Shown piece after piece: positions 21,890 through 28,103 of a DNA stretch of 28,103 bases. Numbering within the stretch: the first letter of the stretch is position 1; every line of letters starts with the position of its first letter. Under the pieces are notes generated by a model that worked only from the letters and a program-made list of their open reading frames with translations, was not told the origin of the DNA and made no database searches. The stretch is from an uncultured Collinsella sp. Lineage in GTDB: Bacteria > Actinomycetota > Coriobacteriia > Coriobacteriales > Coriobacteriaceae. Location of the stretch: positions 1 through 28,103 of the forward strand of contig CABQHR010000003.1 in assembly GCA_902463875.1 (NCBI GenBank), in the 5' to 3' direction. Both the position numbers and the translations under genes were made by a program.

Positions 21890-23799
21890 AAAGCAGGATG
21901 CTCGCCGCCCTCATATCATCCGTCGTCATCGCGTTTTTTGCCTATCCGATTCTTGCAGCGCCTATCGACGATATTGTTTCTGGAGTTGAGCCCAATGCGT
22001 CGGCCCTCCCCTCGGCGCTCAATGCGGCCACGGTTTTCAGCTGGTGGCTCTCGGGCGCACTCATCACCCATATCGCGGGAACCGTCCTCACCTTCCTTCT
22101 CGCGCTTTGCATCTGCTCCTTCATCGCCTACTCAAGCGCCCTCAACGCCCGCGCAGAGGACGGCGGGGTACTCGGGGACGCGCACGTGAAGTCCGGTCTA
22201 GAGGTGGTCAGGGGCTCCATGACATGGAACGGCTCGGCAAACCCCTCGTCGCGCGGGTTCGTCTACGGGTTCACCAGATGGCACGGCAAACCTTGTTACT
22301 TATTCGAGCCGAAGAAGATGGTTTTTGCTTCCGGGGCCACAGGGTCGGGCAAAAGCCGCTTCCTTTATCTACCCTCTATCGATTTGCTCTCGTACGGCGA
22401 CGGCTCCAATGGTTCCGAGCCCTTGACGCTCGTCGTTTCCGACGTCAAGAACGAGCTCATAGAGCTCACGGGCGATGAGCTCACTCGACGCGGCTACCGC
22501 GTCCTCCTGCTCGATACTCAGCATCCCTATCGCGGCCAAAGATTCAACCCGCTCAAGCAGATCATCGACCTCCATGCCGAAAGCCGCGACCAAGAGGCCG
22601 AGCAGGCGGCGGATGCCATCGCGGAACTCGTGGTTCAGGATGATGAGAAAGGCAAGGGCTCGCATTGGACCGCGTCCGCGCGGGGCCTCCTGTCCGCCCT
22701 TGTCTTGCTCGTCGCCATGTCCGACGAGTGTCCCAAGGCGGCGAAACACCTTGCGACCGTCTGCGAGGTGCTGGACCGCGGCACCGAGGCGGAGGGCGAC
22801 AACCCGGCCGAACCGCTCAAGGGCGTTTTCCGCGCCCTGCCAAGCGGGCACCCTGCCAAGAACAGGGCGTCGCAGTTCGTCTCGTCGGGCGGCAACGAGC
22901 TCAGGAGCATCCTCTCGACCCTCAAGGTGGCGATCCGCCCGTTCTCGTCGGCCCCGGTCGCATGGATGACGTCAGGGTCCGACATCGACCCTCGCGCGGT
23001 TCTTGAAACCAAGAGCGCCGTGTTCCTCCACGTGCTCGACGAGGGATCGCCCTACAACTGCATCGCGGCGATATTCCTCTCCCAGCTCTGGGCATCCGTC
23101 CAAACCGTCGCCGACTCCAACGGCGGAAGACTTCCGCGCCCCGTCCAGATTCTCGGCGACGAATGGGGCAATCTGCCCCGCGTCGAGTGCCTGCCCGCCC
23201 TGCTCAGCCTCGGGCGGAGTTACGGTGTCTTCTGGACAGGCGCAACCCAAGACATATCACAGCTCAATAAATATGGCGAAAAAGATGGACGCAGGAAGAT
23301 CCTCGCGAACTGCGGCGTCAAGATCGCCATGAAGCTCGCCGAGGAGGAGGACCGCCGGTACTTCACCGAGCTCATCGGCAAGACCACCCGCCACACGCAG
23401 GGCACGAGCAGCAGCAAGGCAGCGTCGGGCTCGTCGGCATCGACCTCCTACAACGAGAGCGCAGACGACGTGATACACGCATGGGAATGGCGCGACATGG
23501 CCCCGGACAGAGACGGGATAATCGTCGTCAAGCACGCAGACAACGGAATGCCCGCCGCGCACGCCGGGGTCTTCCGCGCACCCGTTGCCGATTGCACCAA
23601 GACGCCCACGAAGGAGCATTTCGATCTCGGGACACCGGAACACGAGACGGAAATGCGCCGCGATTATCAGAGGAGGTTGGATGAGGCCGCAACTGAAAAG
23701 ATGGGCGAACACGTCGACCTTTGGTGCCCCAAATGGCCCAAACCGAAAAAGGCAGACACCGAATCGACCGGCAAGTTCACCGGTCTCTCGCTCGACTAG
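21886..23799 (+). CDS. VirD4/TraG-type type IV coupling protein
   Basis: This 637-residue ATPase has two N-terminal membrane segments (about 5-25 and 50-85) and a cytoplasmic RecA-like motor. Walker A GATGSGKS is at 150-157 (K156) and Walker B ILGDEWGNLP has D425-E426. VVSDVKNEL, GATQDISQL and the intervening all-alpha domain region are typical of VirD4 family members. Coupling proteins carry the relaxase-bound DNA strand to a mating channel. Because no channel genes are found in the element, this protein would dock to a channel supplied by another element. Many small mobilizable elements lack a coupling protein, so this one is better equipped than most. The C-terminus (about 550-637) is charged. 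Confidence 0.95.
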   Translation: MKSRMLAALISSVVIAFFAYPILAAPIDDIVSGVEPNASALPSALNAATVFSWWLSGALITHIAGTVLTFLLALCICSFIAYSSALNARAEDGGVLGDAHVKSGLEVVRGSMTWNGSANPSSRGFVYGFTRWHGKPCYLFEPKKMVFASGATGSGKSRFLYLPSIDLLSYGDGSNGSEPLTLVVSDVKNELIELTGDELTRRGYRVLLLDTQHPYRGQRFNPLKQIIDLHAESRDQEAEQAADAIAELVVQDDEKGKGSHWTASARGLLSALVLLVAMSDECPKAAKHLATVCEVLDRGTEAEGDNPAEPLKGVFRALPSGHPAKNRASQFVSSGGNELRSILSTLKVAIRPFSSAPVAWMTSGSDIDPRAVLETKSAVFLHVLDEGSPYNCIAAIFLSQLWASVQTVADSNGGRLPRPVQILGDEWGNLPRVECLPALLSLGRSYGVFWTGATQDISQLNKYGEKDGRRKILANCGVKIAMKLAEEEDRRYFTELIGKTTRHTQGTSSSKAASGSSASTSYNESADDVIHAWEWRDMAPDRDGIIVVKHADNGMPAAHAGVFRAPVADCTKTPTKEHFDLGTPEHETEMRRDYQRRLDEAATEKMGEHVDLWCPKWPKPKKADTESTGKFTGLSLD

Positions 23800-23808
23800 G
23801 AAGAACGC

Positions 23809-24747
23809 ATGACAGCGATAAAGCAGACGAGCGTATGCAGCGAGAGGCACCTCTCCCGCCTCAAGGACTATCTCTCATGGGACAGGGAGAAGGCGCTCGC
23901 GCACGACACCCAGAACATCATCGATGAAGAGCGATGGTTCCAAGAGATGTCGGACACCCGTAAGGCCATGGGCCATGACAGGCCGGGAAAGGCCGGTGCC
24001 AAGTGCACCTACATGCAGCACCAGATACTCGGCTTCCTCCCCGACGAATGCGACCTCAACGGCGGCAAGATGACGCCGGAGATGTGCATGGGATACGCGA
24101 GGAACTATGTAGCCGAGCGCTATCCGAACCAAGAGGTCGTTATGGTCCTGCACCGCGAGCGCTGCCGCTCCGACGGCACCGACCGCTACGCCGTGCACCT
24201 CGGCATCAACCGCAGCGACCTTGAGACGGGCCGGAGGCTCGACGAGGGCCCCGCACGCAAGGCCGCTGCCGCACGGGTGAAGACCGTCCGTGCCCTGGAC
24301 GAGAGGTATGGGCTCAAGCAGCTTGAGCGCGGCAAGGCCAACTCGCGCATCCACGCGAGGCAACCGGGGAAAGAGGAGCGCGACATGGCACGCAAAGGGC
24401 GGGCCGAGCGCTCCGAGAACGCCCGCGTGCGCGAGGCGGTCGCACGCCGGATCGAGGAGGTCGGGCGCATCCGGGAATGCCCCGATCGATTGGGCGAGCT
24501 TGAACGACGGCTCAAGGACGACGGCATCGAACTCGCCAAGTCCAAGGGCGGAAGCCTCCAATACCGCTACTACTCGAAGTCGCTCGGTGGCACGAGGAAG
24601 GTCAACGGCGGAAGGCTCGGCTTCGCCGCCAGCCGCTCGTCTGGCCTCGTCGTCCGTTTCACGCTGCGCGGGATAGCGACGGCAATGAGGGCATTCTGGG
24701 AACTGGAACGCAAGGCGCAGGAGAACCAGAACGGGCGCGGGGACTGA
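23809..24747 (+). CDS. MOBP-like relaxase (mobilization nuclease)
   Basis: AGGAAG lies six bases before the ATG, and the product has 312 residues. The N-terminal half follows the Gram-positive MOBP pattern. A candidate nucleophile Tyr lies in RLKDYLSW (Y21), the next conserved block is YMQHQILGFLP (H71), and the metal site is VLHRERCRSDGTDRYAVHLGIN (H115, H130, N134). In the canonical motif the last block reads HxHxxxN; here the first His is replaced (YAVH). The C-terminal part is a charged helical region ending in a small folded domain (SLQYRYYSKSLGGTRKVNGGRLGFAA). It would nick oriT and stay linked to the transferred strand. The gene is last in the operon and is followed at once by a terminator and the candidate oriT. 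Confidence 0.85.
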   Translation: MTAIKQTSVCSERHLSRLKDYLSWDREKALAHDTQNIIDEERWFQEMSDTRKAMGHDRPGKAGAKCTYMQHQILGFLPDECDLNGGKMTPEMCMGYARNYVAERYPNQEVVMVLHRERCRSDGTDRYAVHLGINRSDLETGRRLDEGPARKAAAARVKTVRALDERYGLKQLERGKANSRIHARQPGKEERDMARKGRAERSENARVREAVARRIEEVGRIRECPDRLGELERRLKDDGIELAKSKGGSLQYRYYSKSLGGTRKVNGGRLGFAASRSSGLVVRFTLRGIATAMRAFWELERKAQENQNGRGD

Positions 24748-24756
24748 GCGCTTGAG

Positions 24757-24785
24757 CCGGGACGCAACAGGCGTCCCGGTTTTTT
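24757..24785 (+). terminator. Rho-independent terminator after the relaxase gene
   Basis: CCGGGACGC and GCGTCCCGG pair around AACAG and are followed by TTTTTT. It is placed ten bases after the relaxase stop. Confidence 0.9.
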
Positions 24786-24825
24786 GGCGAGAGCGACTTC
24801 GGAGCGGTTCGCCCCCGCCGCAGGC

Positions 24826-24863
24826 GGCAAGATGATTCCGTGCAACGGAATCCATATCTTGCC
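24826..24863. other. Candidate origin of transfer (oriT) hairpin
   Basis: GGCAAGAT pairs with ATCTTGCC, and inside it GATTCCGT pairs with ACGGAATC, leaving a three-base CAT bulge and a GCA loop: 16 bp in 38 nt. The right arm contains TATCTTGC, one base from the IncP/MOBP nick-region consensus YATCCTGY. It lies 79 bp past the relaxase stop, a usual place for oriT. The structure is seen directly; the oriT role is inferred. Confidence 0.5.
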
Positions 24864-25170
24864 TGCACGGAGCGAGCCAGTTGCCAAAGCAACGCGAGCC
24901 CGGGCAGGTGAGCGCCGGTTGAGCCGACGCCGAGGAGACGCGACCCATGGGGAGCGTCGCACGATGGCGCTCGGTGACCCGGCGCGAGAGGCCCCGCTCG
25001 GCGACCACGGCGGAGCGATGGCGACTTCTGGAAGCCATCGAGCGCAGCCGTTCGGCGGGCGGGGCCGGTGTGAGCGGAGGCGAACGAAACGCGACCCTGG
25101 GGAGCGTTGCCAGGGAGGCGCAGCGAGAGCGACGGTGCGTCGCGGGGGTCCCGCCCATAAGCGGGACCCA
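24864..25170. other. Structured non-coding tract inside the mobile element (possible RNA or extended oriT)
   Basis: About 300 bp without a credible gene but with many nested stems. GTTGC/GCAAC is at 24880-24893. A rod is built from GGCCCCGC (24990-24997) with GCGGGGCC (25059-25066), ACGGC (25007-25011) with GCCGT (25047-25051), and CGATGGC (25016-25022) with GCCATCG (25034-25040). A nine-bp GGGTCCCGC/GCGGGACCC hairpin is at 25146-25169. A near-direct repeat (ACGCGACCC, then GGGGAGCGT) occurs at 24938-24961 and 25089-25111. GGAGCG recurs five times between 24801 and 25106. The tract is bounded by terminators on both sides. A frame across it has no ribosome-binding site and an Arg/Gly/Ala-biased translation, so it is not called. 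Confidence 0.5.
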
Positions 25171-25198
25171 TCGGCCTCAAGATCGATCGTTGAGCATT

Positions 25199-25232
25199 AA
25201 GAAAGCCCCGACCAGATGGTCGGGGCTTTCTT
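25199..25232. terminator. Strong bidirectional terminator
   Basis: AAGAAAGCCCCGACC pairs perfectly with GGTCGGGGCTTTCTT around an AGAT loop. It gives a U-rich 3' side in both directions, so it can end any plus-strand transcript of the structured tract and the minus-strand cargo operon, whose last stop is at 25279. Confidence 0.9.
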
Positions 25233-25278
25233 AGCTATAGGAACGGATAGATGTCGACCGGCTGCTTCTATACCTTAA

Positions 25279-26535
25279 TTAGTTCGCTTTCGTAGCACCG
25301 CAGGAAGAGCACTTGTAACCGGTGGTCACGGTTTCATCATAAGCCGCGCTTACCTGCACCTGCTCGTCATAGGCCGCTTTATCAGTCACCGTTTCGTAGT
25401 AACCCTGCTTCACGGTAACGTAGGAAGAATGATATCCACCACAATTACCACCGTTCAAAGCAGAGTTTTTTAAATGCCCCCAAGGGTCTGACGTGATATC
25501 CGCACCGCACTGGTTGCAGATATAGTGCTCCTCCGTCACCGGGTCATGCCATACCTGATGCGTCACCGCGTCATGGTGGACGGTCTTGTACTGAGCATCA
25601 TGGTGGACGGTCTTTGTTTGAGCGACCCAGTTGTGCTGGTGCGCCGAGTTATCGTCCTTCTTCGACGAACTGCCCGAATTGGAGTTCGAACCGGAGTTGC
25701 TGCTGTTGCCGCCACTTGGCTTGCTGTCGGATTTGCCATCGTCCTTCTTGGACGAGGAATCGCCCTTGCTGCCGGAACCGGTATTCCCATCATCCTTCTT
25801 GCTATCGGAGGTCTCCGGGGTCTTCGCATCGGACTTATCTTCCTTGGCGGTTTCCTGCGCCTGCTCCGTCTCCTTCTCGACGGCATCGGTGTCGACGTTC
25901 GGGTTCTTCTTGATGTTATCCTCGAACTTCTTCACGACCTCGGCACCCTTGTCTCCGGTCAGGGTGGAATCGCCCTTCTTCACGGCTGCTGCAACGTCCT
26001 TGGCGATGGCGGTCAAGTCATCCTTCGCCACCTTGTCCGCATCCACCTTTTCGAGCGTGATAGTAGTGCCAGCTGTCTTTTTGTCCGCCTTCCCTGCCTT
26101 GACCTTCTCGGTTGCGACCTTGTAGGTGGAACCGTCCGCGTTCACCGGAGGGATGAGGGTGACGGTGTATGTACCGGACTTACCGACCTTCACGGTCACC
26201 TGCTTGTTTGCGGCGATGGCGGTGTAGAAGTCCACATCACCTTCCGCTCCCTCGATATGGGCGATGACGGGCGTGGAGGTGTCCGCATCCCATCCATCGG
26301 CCTTCACCTCAAGGGAAAGCACCATGTCCTGCTTCTCCTCATCCTTTGACTGGGACACCGCAGGGACGTTCGACTTTCCCGCCCATCCGGCGTGTGCGAT
26401 GGCGTACCCGCCACCTCCGATAATGAGCGCCGCGCATAAGATTCCCGCTCCTGCCGCGCAGACTTGCTTGTGAGAGAACTCTCGTCCGAAAAGTTTGATT
26501 CGACCGCTATTTCCCATTCGCGAACACCGGATCAT
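25279..26535 (-). CDS. Membrane-anchored surface protein with C-terminal zinc-ribbon-like repeats (cargo)
   Basis: The start at 26535 has GGGAGAG eight bases upstream; MGNS at 26517 is an alternative. The 418-residue product has one membrane helix (about 24-46) and then a beta-sandwich-like domain at about 75-162 (VTVKVGKSGTYTVTLIPP). A helical part follows, then a Ser/Lys/Asp/Gly-rich low-complexity linker at about 230-296 with repeated SSKKDD. The C-terminal region is His- and Cys-rich: HNWVAQTKTVHHDAQYKTVHHDA, then CNQCG (340-344), C365, and a final CSSCG (409-413). This would be exposed outside the cell and may bind metal. The gene overlaps the stop of the upstream lipoprotein gene, so the two form one operon. 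I do not know the function. Confidence 0.75.
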   Translation of the reverse strand: MIRCSRMGNSGRIKLFGREFSHKQVCAAGAGILCAALIIGGGGYAIAHAGWAGKSNVPAVSQSKDEEKQDMVLSLEVKADGWDADTSTPVIAHIEGAEGDVDFYTAIAANKQVTVKVGKSGTYTVTLIPPVNADGSTYKVATEKVKAGKADKKTAGTTITLEKVDADKVAKDDLTAIAKDVAAAVKKGDSTLTGDKGAEVVKKFEDNIKKNPNVDTDAVEKETEQAQETAKEDKSDAKTPETSDSKKDDGNTGSGSKGDSSSKKDDGKSDSKPSGGNSSNSGSNSNSGSSSKKDDNSAHQHNWVAQTKTVHHDAQYKTVHHDAVTHQVWHDPVTEEHYICNQCGADITSDPWGHLKNSALNGGNCGGYHSSYVTVKQGYYETVTDKAAYDEQVQVSAAYDETVTTGYKCSSCGATKAN

Positions 26536-27313
26536 ACATCGTCTCTCCCAGCTTCAGAACCAGGCTGTCGTTACGTTTCTCGAGGGTGTAGGCCACCGTC
26601 GCTCCATCGACTGTCAGCTCGCCCTTGTAGACAAGCGGGCGCGGTGTCGAGTCGGTATCCTTAGCCCTCTGGTCTTTGACCGTGAGGCTGTATTTTCCCA
26701 AATGGTCCGATGCGGCCCATTCGTCATCGCTGGGGCCCTGGATGAATAGATAGCCCTTTTGGTTATACGAGGCCTTCTTGAATGCAATCTTTCCGCTGTC
26801 GAAGTTGATTTCCTCGGGACTCGCCATGGACTCCGGCCGGTTCGAGCGTTCCCATTCCTGCGATTCAAGCAGCTCTTTGACGCGAGCGACCGCCTTACCG
26901 GTGTAGTCCTCGTAGTACTTCTTCGCATCGTCCTCGCTCAAGAAATAACGCTCTCCATATTCCTCATCCCCCGACGGGATATAGGCGTCTTCGTCATCGA
27001 CTTTTTTAAGTGTCAATGTTCCAAGCTCGCTTGAGTTCAGGACGATGTTGTCATCTTCCTGAGTCCACGTTCCCGAGGATTCAAATGAGCCGGCGTAGTG
27101 CCAACCGTCATCGTTATCAAAAACGATGGTTGTTTCGGAGCCAATCGCGTTCTTCGTCATCTTCCCGAGAGCAACGTTGTTACAGACTGAGATGTAATAG
27201 AGGGTTTTTCCCTTTACCCCTGTCTTTCCGCATCCGCTCAGGCCGCCTAAACCCATAAGCGGCAAAAGGCCGATGGCACCTAGAAAACCGCGTCTTGATA
27301 CGTTTGTTGTCAC
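26507..27313 (-). CDS. Tat-exported lipoprotein (cargo)
   Basis: The start is taken as GTG at 27313, which has AGGAAG upstream and places a twin-arginine signal right at the N-terminus (SRRGFLG, residues 6-12). A hydrophobic stretch and a lipobox LSGC with C28 as the lipidated cysteine follow; a longer frame lacks these features at its start. The mature part (about 240 residues) contains two similar beta-rich segments, GTWTQEDDNIVLNSSELGTL and GELTVDGATVAYTLEKRNDS, which resemble the repeats of small lipocalin-like bacterial lipoproteins. A helical region (EDDAKKYYEDYTGKAVARVKEL) sits between them. It overlaps the surface-protein gene by 29 bases. A TACAAT on the minus strand at 27383-27388 could be its -10. 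Confidence 0.75.
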   Translation of the reverse strand: MTTNVSRRGFLGAIGLLPLMGLGGLSGCGKTGVKGKTLYYISVCNNVALGKMTKNAIGSETTIVFDNDDGWHYAGSFESSGTWTQEDDNIVLNSSELGTLTLKKVDDEDAYIPSGDEEYGERYFLSEDDAKKYYEDYTGKAVARVKELLESQEWERSNRPESMASPEEINFDSGKIAFKKASYNQKGYLFIQGPSDDEWAASDHLGKYSLTVKDQRAKDTDSTPRPLVYKGELTVDGATVAYTLEKRNDSLVLKLGETMYDPVFANGK

Positions 27314-27439
27314 GACATTCTTCCTTTCTTTCTCAATGGTGCTTGCGGTTATCCCCCTGATCAAAAAAGAGACCATAAGAGCATTGTATTGCAAATTGTC
27401 ACTTATATAGGTGTGACTCATATAGGGCTAACCCAAATC

Positions 27440-27468
27440 ATTGGCACCACTGGCTAGGAGGTACCAAT
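27440..27468. promoter_or_regulatory. Inverted repeat over the XRE gene ribosome-binding site
   Basis: ATTGGCACC (27440-27448) and GGTACCAAT (27460-27468) match at eight of nine positions. The loop and right arm contain the AGGAGG ribosome-binding site, and the right arm ends in the start codon at 27467. It may be an autoregulatory operator or an mRNA hairpin that limits translation. Confidence 0.45.
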
Positions 27469-27697
27469 GATTCAATTAGATGCAAAGATGAGAGTCGGGT
27501 TGCGAATAAAAGAACTGAGGAATGCACTCGGCTATAGTCAGGAAACCCTTGCGTACTCTATAGAGATGTCCCGGACTTACTTTGCCGAAGTCGAAATCGG
27601 CAAGCGAAACATATCAATTGAAAACATCGACCGGATCGCCCGAGGACTAGGCGTTTCTCTGAAGGAATTCTTCGACTCTGACCTGTTCATCGAATAA
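27467..27697 (+). CDS. XRE/Cro-family transcriptional regulator
   Basis: This 76-residue protein is essentially one helix-turn-helix domain: GLRIKELRNALGYSQETLAYSIEMSRTYFAEVEIGKRNISIENIDRIARGLGVSLKEFF. AGGAGG stands six bases before the ATG. It is divergent from the cargo operon across a 153-bp gap, which makes that operon and itself the most likely targets. It may also be a stand-alone controller of element maintenance. A second operator pair was not found. Confidence 0.92.
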   Translation: MIQLDAKMRVGLRIKELRNALGYSQETLAYSIEMSRTYFAEVEIGKRNISIENIDRIARGLGVSLKEFFDSDLFIE

Positions 27698-27828
27698 AAC
27701 AATAGTAAATCGAAACAGAACGGAAGAACGAACCATCAACGGTATTCAGCGTCCCATGGGCCTCGGAAACAATCCGGCGATATCTAAAGTTATCGAATTC
27801 ACGCCCGTCTCGCGGCAACGTCAACCTA

Positions 27829-27897
27829 GGTTTTCAACGCTTTCCATAGCCGGAGGGTCCTCATCTAACCCGTAGGCTGTGGGAAGGGTTGAAAACC
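27829..27897. other. Long 69-nt stem-loop near the right end of the element
   Basis: GGTTTTCAAC (27829-27838) pairs with GTTGAAAACC (27888-27897). After one mismatch the pairing continues inward for about 12 more positions (CTTTCC with GGGAAG, then ATAGCC with GGCTGT), including two G-T pairs. The loop is 23 nt, and it has no T-run on either side. It lies in the 354-bp gap between the XRE gene and the tRNA. Candidate roles are a single-strand replication origin, a recombination or regulatory site, or part of an RNA. Confidence 0.55.
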
Positions 27898-27905
27898 GGC
27901 GGTTT

Positions 27906-27980
27906 GGGTGAAATTACGGGGTGAAATATGAAGCTGAGATGTTTTCGCCATAGAAAGAACTTTCACCCCTTTTTCACCCC
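27906..27980. promoter_or_regulatory. Right integrase arm-type sites (four TTTCACCC copies)
   Basis: GGGTGAAA at 27906-27913 and GGGGTGAAA at 27918-27926 are inverted copies. TTTCACCCC at 27961-27969 and again at 27972-27980 are direct copies offset by 11 bp, like the pair at the left end. They lie 68 bp or more from the right attachment site. Confidence 0.65.
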
Positions 27981-28047
27981 TCAAGCGGTTTTTACCCCTA
28001 TCTATACAGAAACAGGTCAGACGATTTATATCATCTGACCTGCTATT

Positions 28048-28096
28048 TCTCTGGTGCCCCCGGGCGGATTCGAACCGTCGACACCCGCTTTAGGAG
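28048..28096. other. Right attachment site (attR), 49-bp direct repeat
   Basis: Identical to 17961-18009. Here it forms the 3' half of the intact tRNA-Arg gene. The crossover must lie within these 49 bases, probably in or near the anticodon loop. Confidence 0.9.
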
Positions 28097-28103
28097 AGCG
28101 GTG
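28052..28103 (-). tRNA. tRNA-Arg (CCU), 3' part; the gene continues past the window
   Basis: On the minus strand the anticodon stem CCGCT/AGCGG encloses the loop CTCCTAA, giving anticodon CCU at 28092-28094, which reads AGG. The T-arm (TTCGAAT loop) and the acceptor strand CGGGGGC with A and an encoded CCA follow. The T-stem as read has one A-C mismatch. The D-arm and 5' acceptor strand lie beyond the window end, so completeness cannot be confirmed. Confidence 0.85.

Larger units (their letters stand above)
17961..28096. mobile_element. Integrative mobilizable element in tRNA-Arg(CCU)
   Basis: This 10.1-kb unit is bounded by perfect 49-bp direct repeats from the 3' half of a tRNA-Arg gene. 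It carries a tyrosine integrase, an Xis-like protein, a DnaB-type helicase, MobC, a VirD4-type coupling protein and a MOBP-like relaxase, then a non-coding structured tract, a two-gene cargo and an XRE regulator. There are no VirB4, VirB6 or other mating-channel genes. It should therefore be mobilizable by a resident conjugative system rather than self-transmissible. The intact tRNA gene is kept at the right end, so host function is preserved. Confidence 0.9.

Noticed and set aside
23875..25158. 427-codon minus-strand frame opposite the relaxase
   Set aside because: It is antisense to a recognised relaxase and runs through two terminators and the structured tract; composition alone explains it.
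24784..25200. A 138-codon plus-strand frame across the structured tract
   Set aside because: It would start with TTG inside a terminator T-run, has no ribosome-binding site, and its translation is Arg/Gly/Ala-biased without any domain. The tract is better explained by inverted repeats.
18246..27697. Antibiotic resistance, restriction-modification or known anti-phage genes in the element
   Set aside because: All frames with start signals were read; none shows the motifs of such families.

Overview
The window reads as the chromosome of a high-GC actinobacterium of the class Coriobacteriia, most likely Collinsella or a close relative. This is an inference. It rests on the GC-rich codon use, the dnaX / ybaB-recR neighbourhood, and an actinobacterial FhaA-FhaB-PP2C-RodA/PbpA-PknB cluster in which RodA and the penicillin-binding protein form one polypeptide. 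No species assignment was tested.

Region 1 (1-7.3 kb) is core genome. On the minus strand are the start of a protein kinase cut by the window edge, a membrane-anchored secreted protein coupled to it, ybaB-recR, a DUF4160 gene coupled to a small unknown protein, and dnaX. On the plus strand are two small membrane proteins, one with a YcxB-like look. A triple ATTATGCAA motif lies in the gap upstream of ybaB.

Region 2 (7.35-17.6 kb) is one co-directional operon for phospho-signalling and cell-wall growth. Its order is a Ser/Thr kinase fused to a polytopic membrane domain, FhaA (DUF3662+FHA), FhaB (TM+FHA), a PP2C phosphatase with a long disordered N-terminus, a RodA-PbpA fusion, and PknB with four PASTA repeats. 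Most junctions overlap or are a few bases long. A strong terminator closes the operon at 17591-17627.

Region 3 (17.66-18.0 kb) is a 128-bp tandem repeat. Each unit carries the 3' end of a tRNA plus its terminator, and the array ends in the left attachment site.

Region 4 (17961-28096) is a 10.1-kb integrative mobilizable element inserted in a tRNA-Arg(CCU) gene. It is bounded by a perfect 49-bp direct repeat, and seven TTTCACCC-type putative integrase arm sites lie near its ends. It encodes a tyrosine integrase, an unknown 228-aa protein, an Xis-like DNA-binding protein, a DnaB-type helicase, a MobC-like protein, a VirD4-type coupling protein and a MOBP-like relaxase. I see no mating-pore genes, so transfer would need a helper. 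After the relaxase comes a 420-bp non-coding but strongly structured tract, bounded by two terminators, that starts with a candidate oriT hairpin. It is followed by a minus-strand cargo pair (a Tat lipoprotein and a surface zinc-ribbon-like protein), a divergent XRE regulator, a 69-nt stem-loop, the right arm sites, and the tRNA gene that runs off the window. The structured tract, the 69-nt stem-loop and the cargo pair are the least explained parts of the window.
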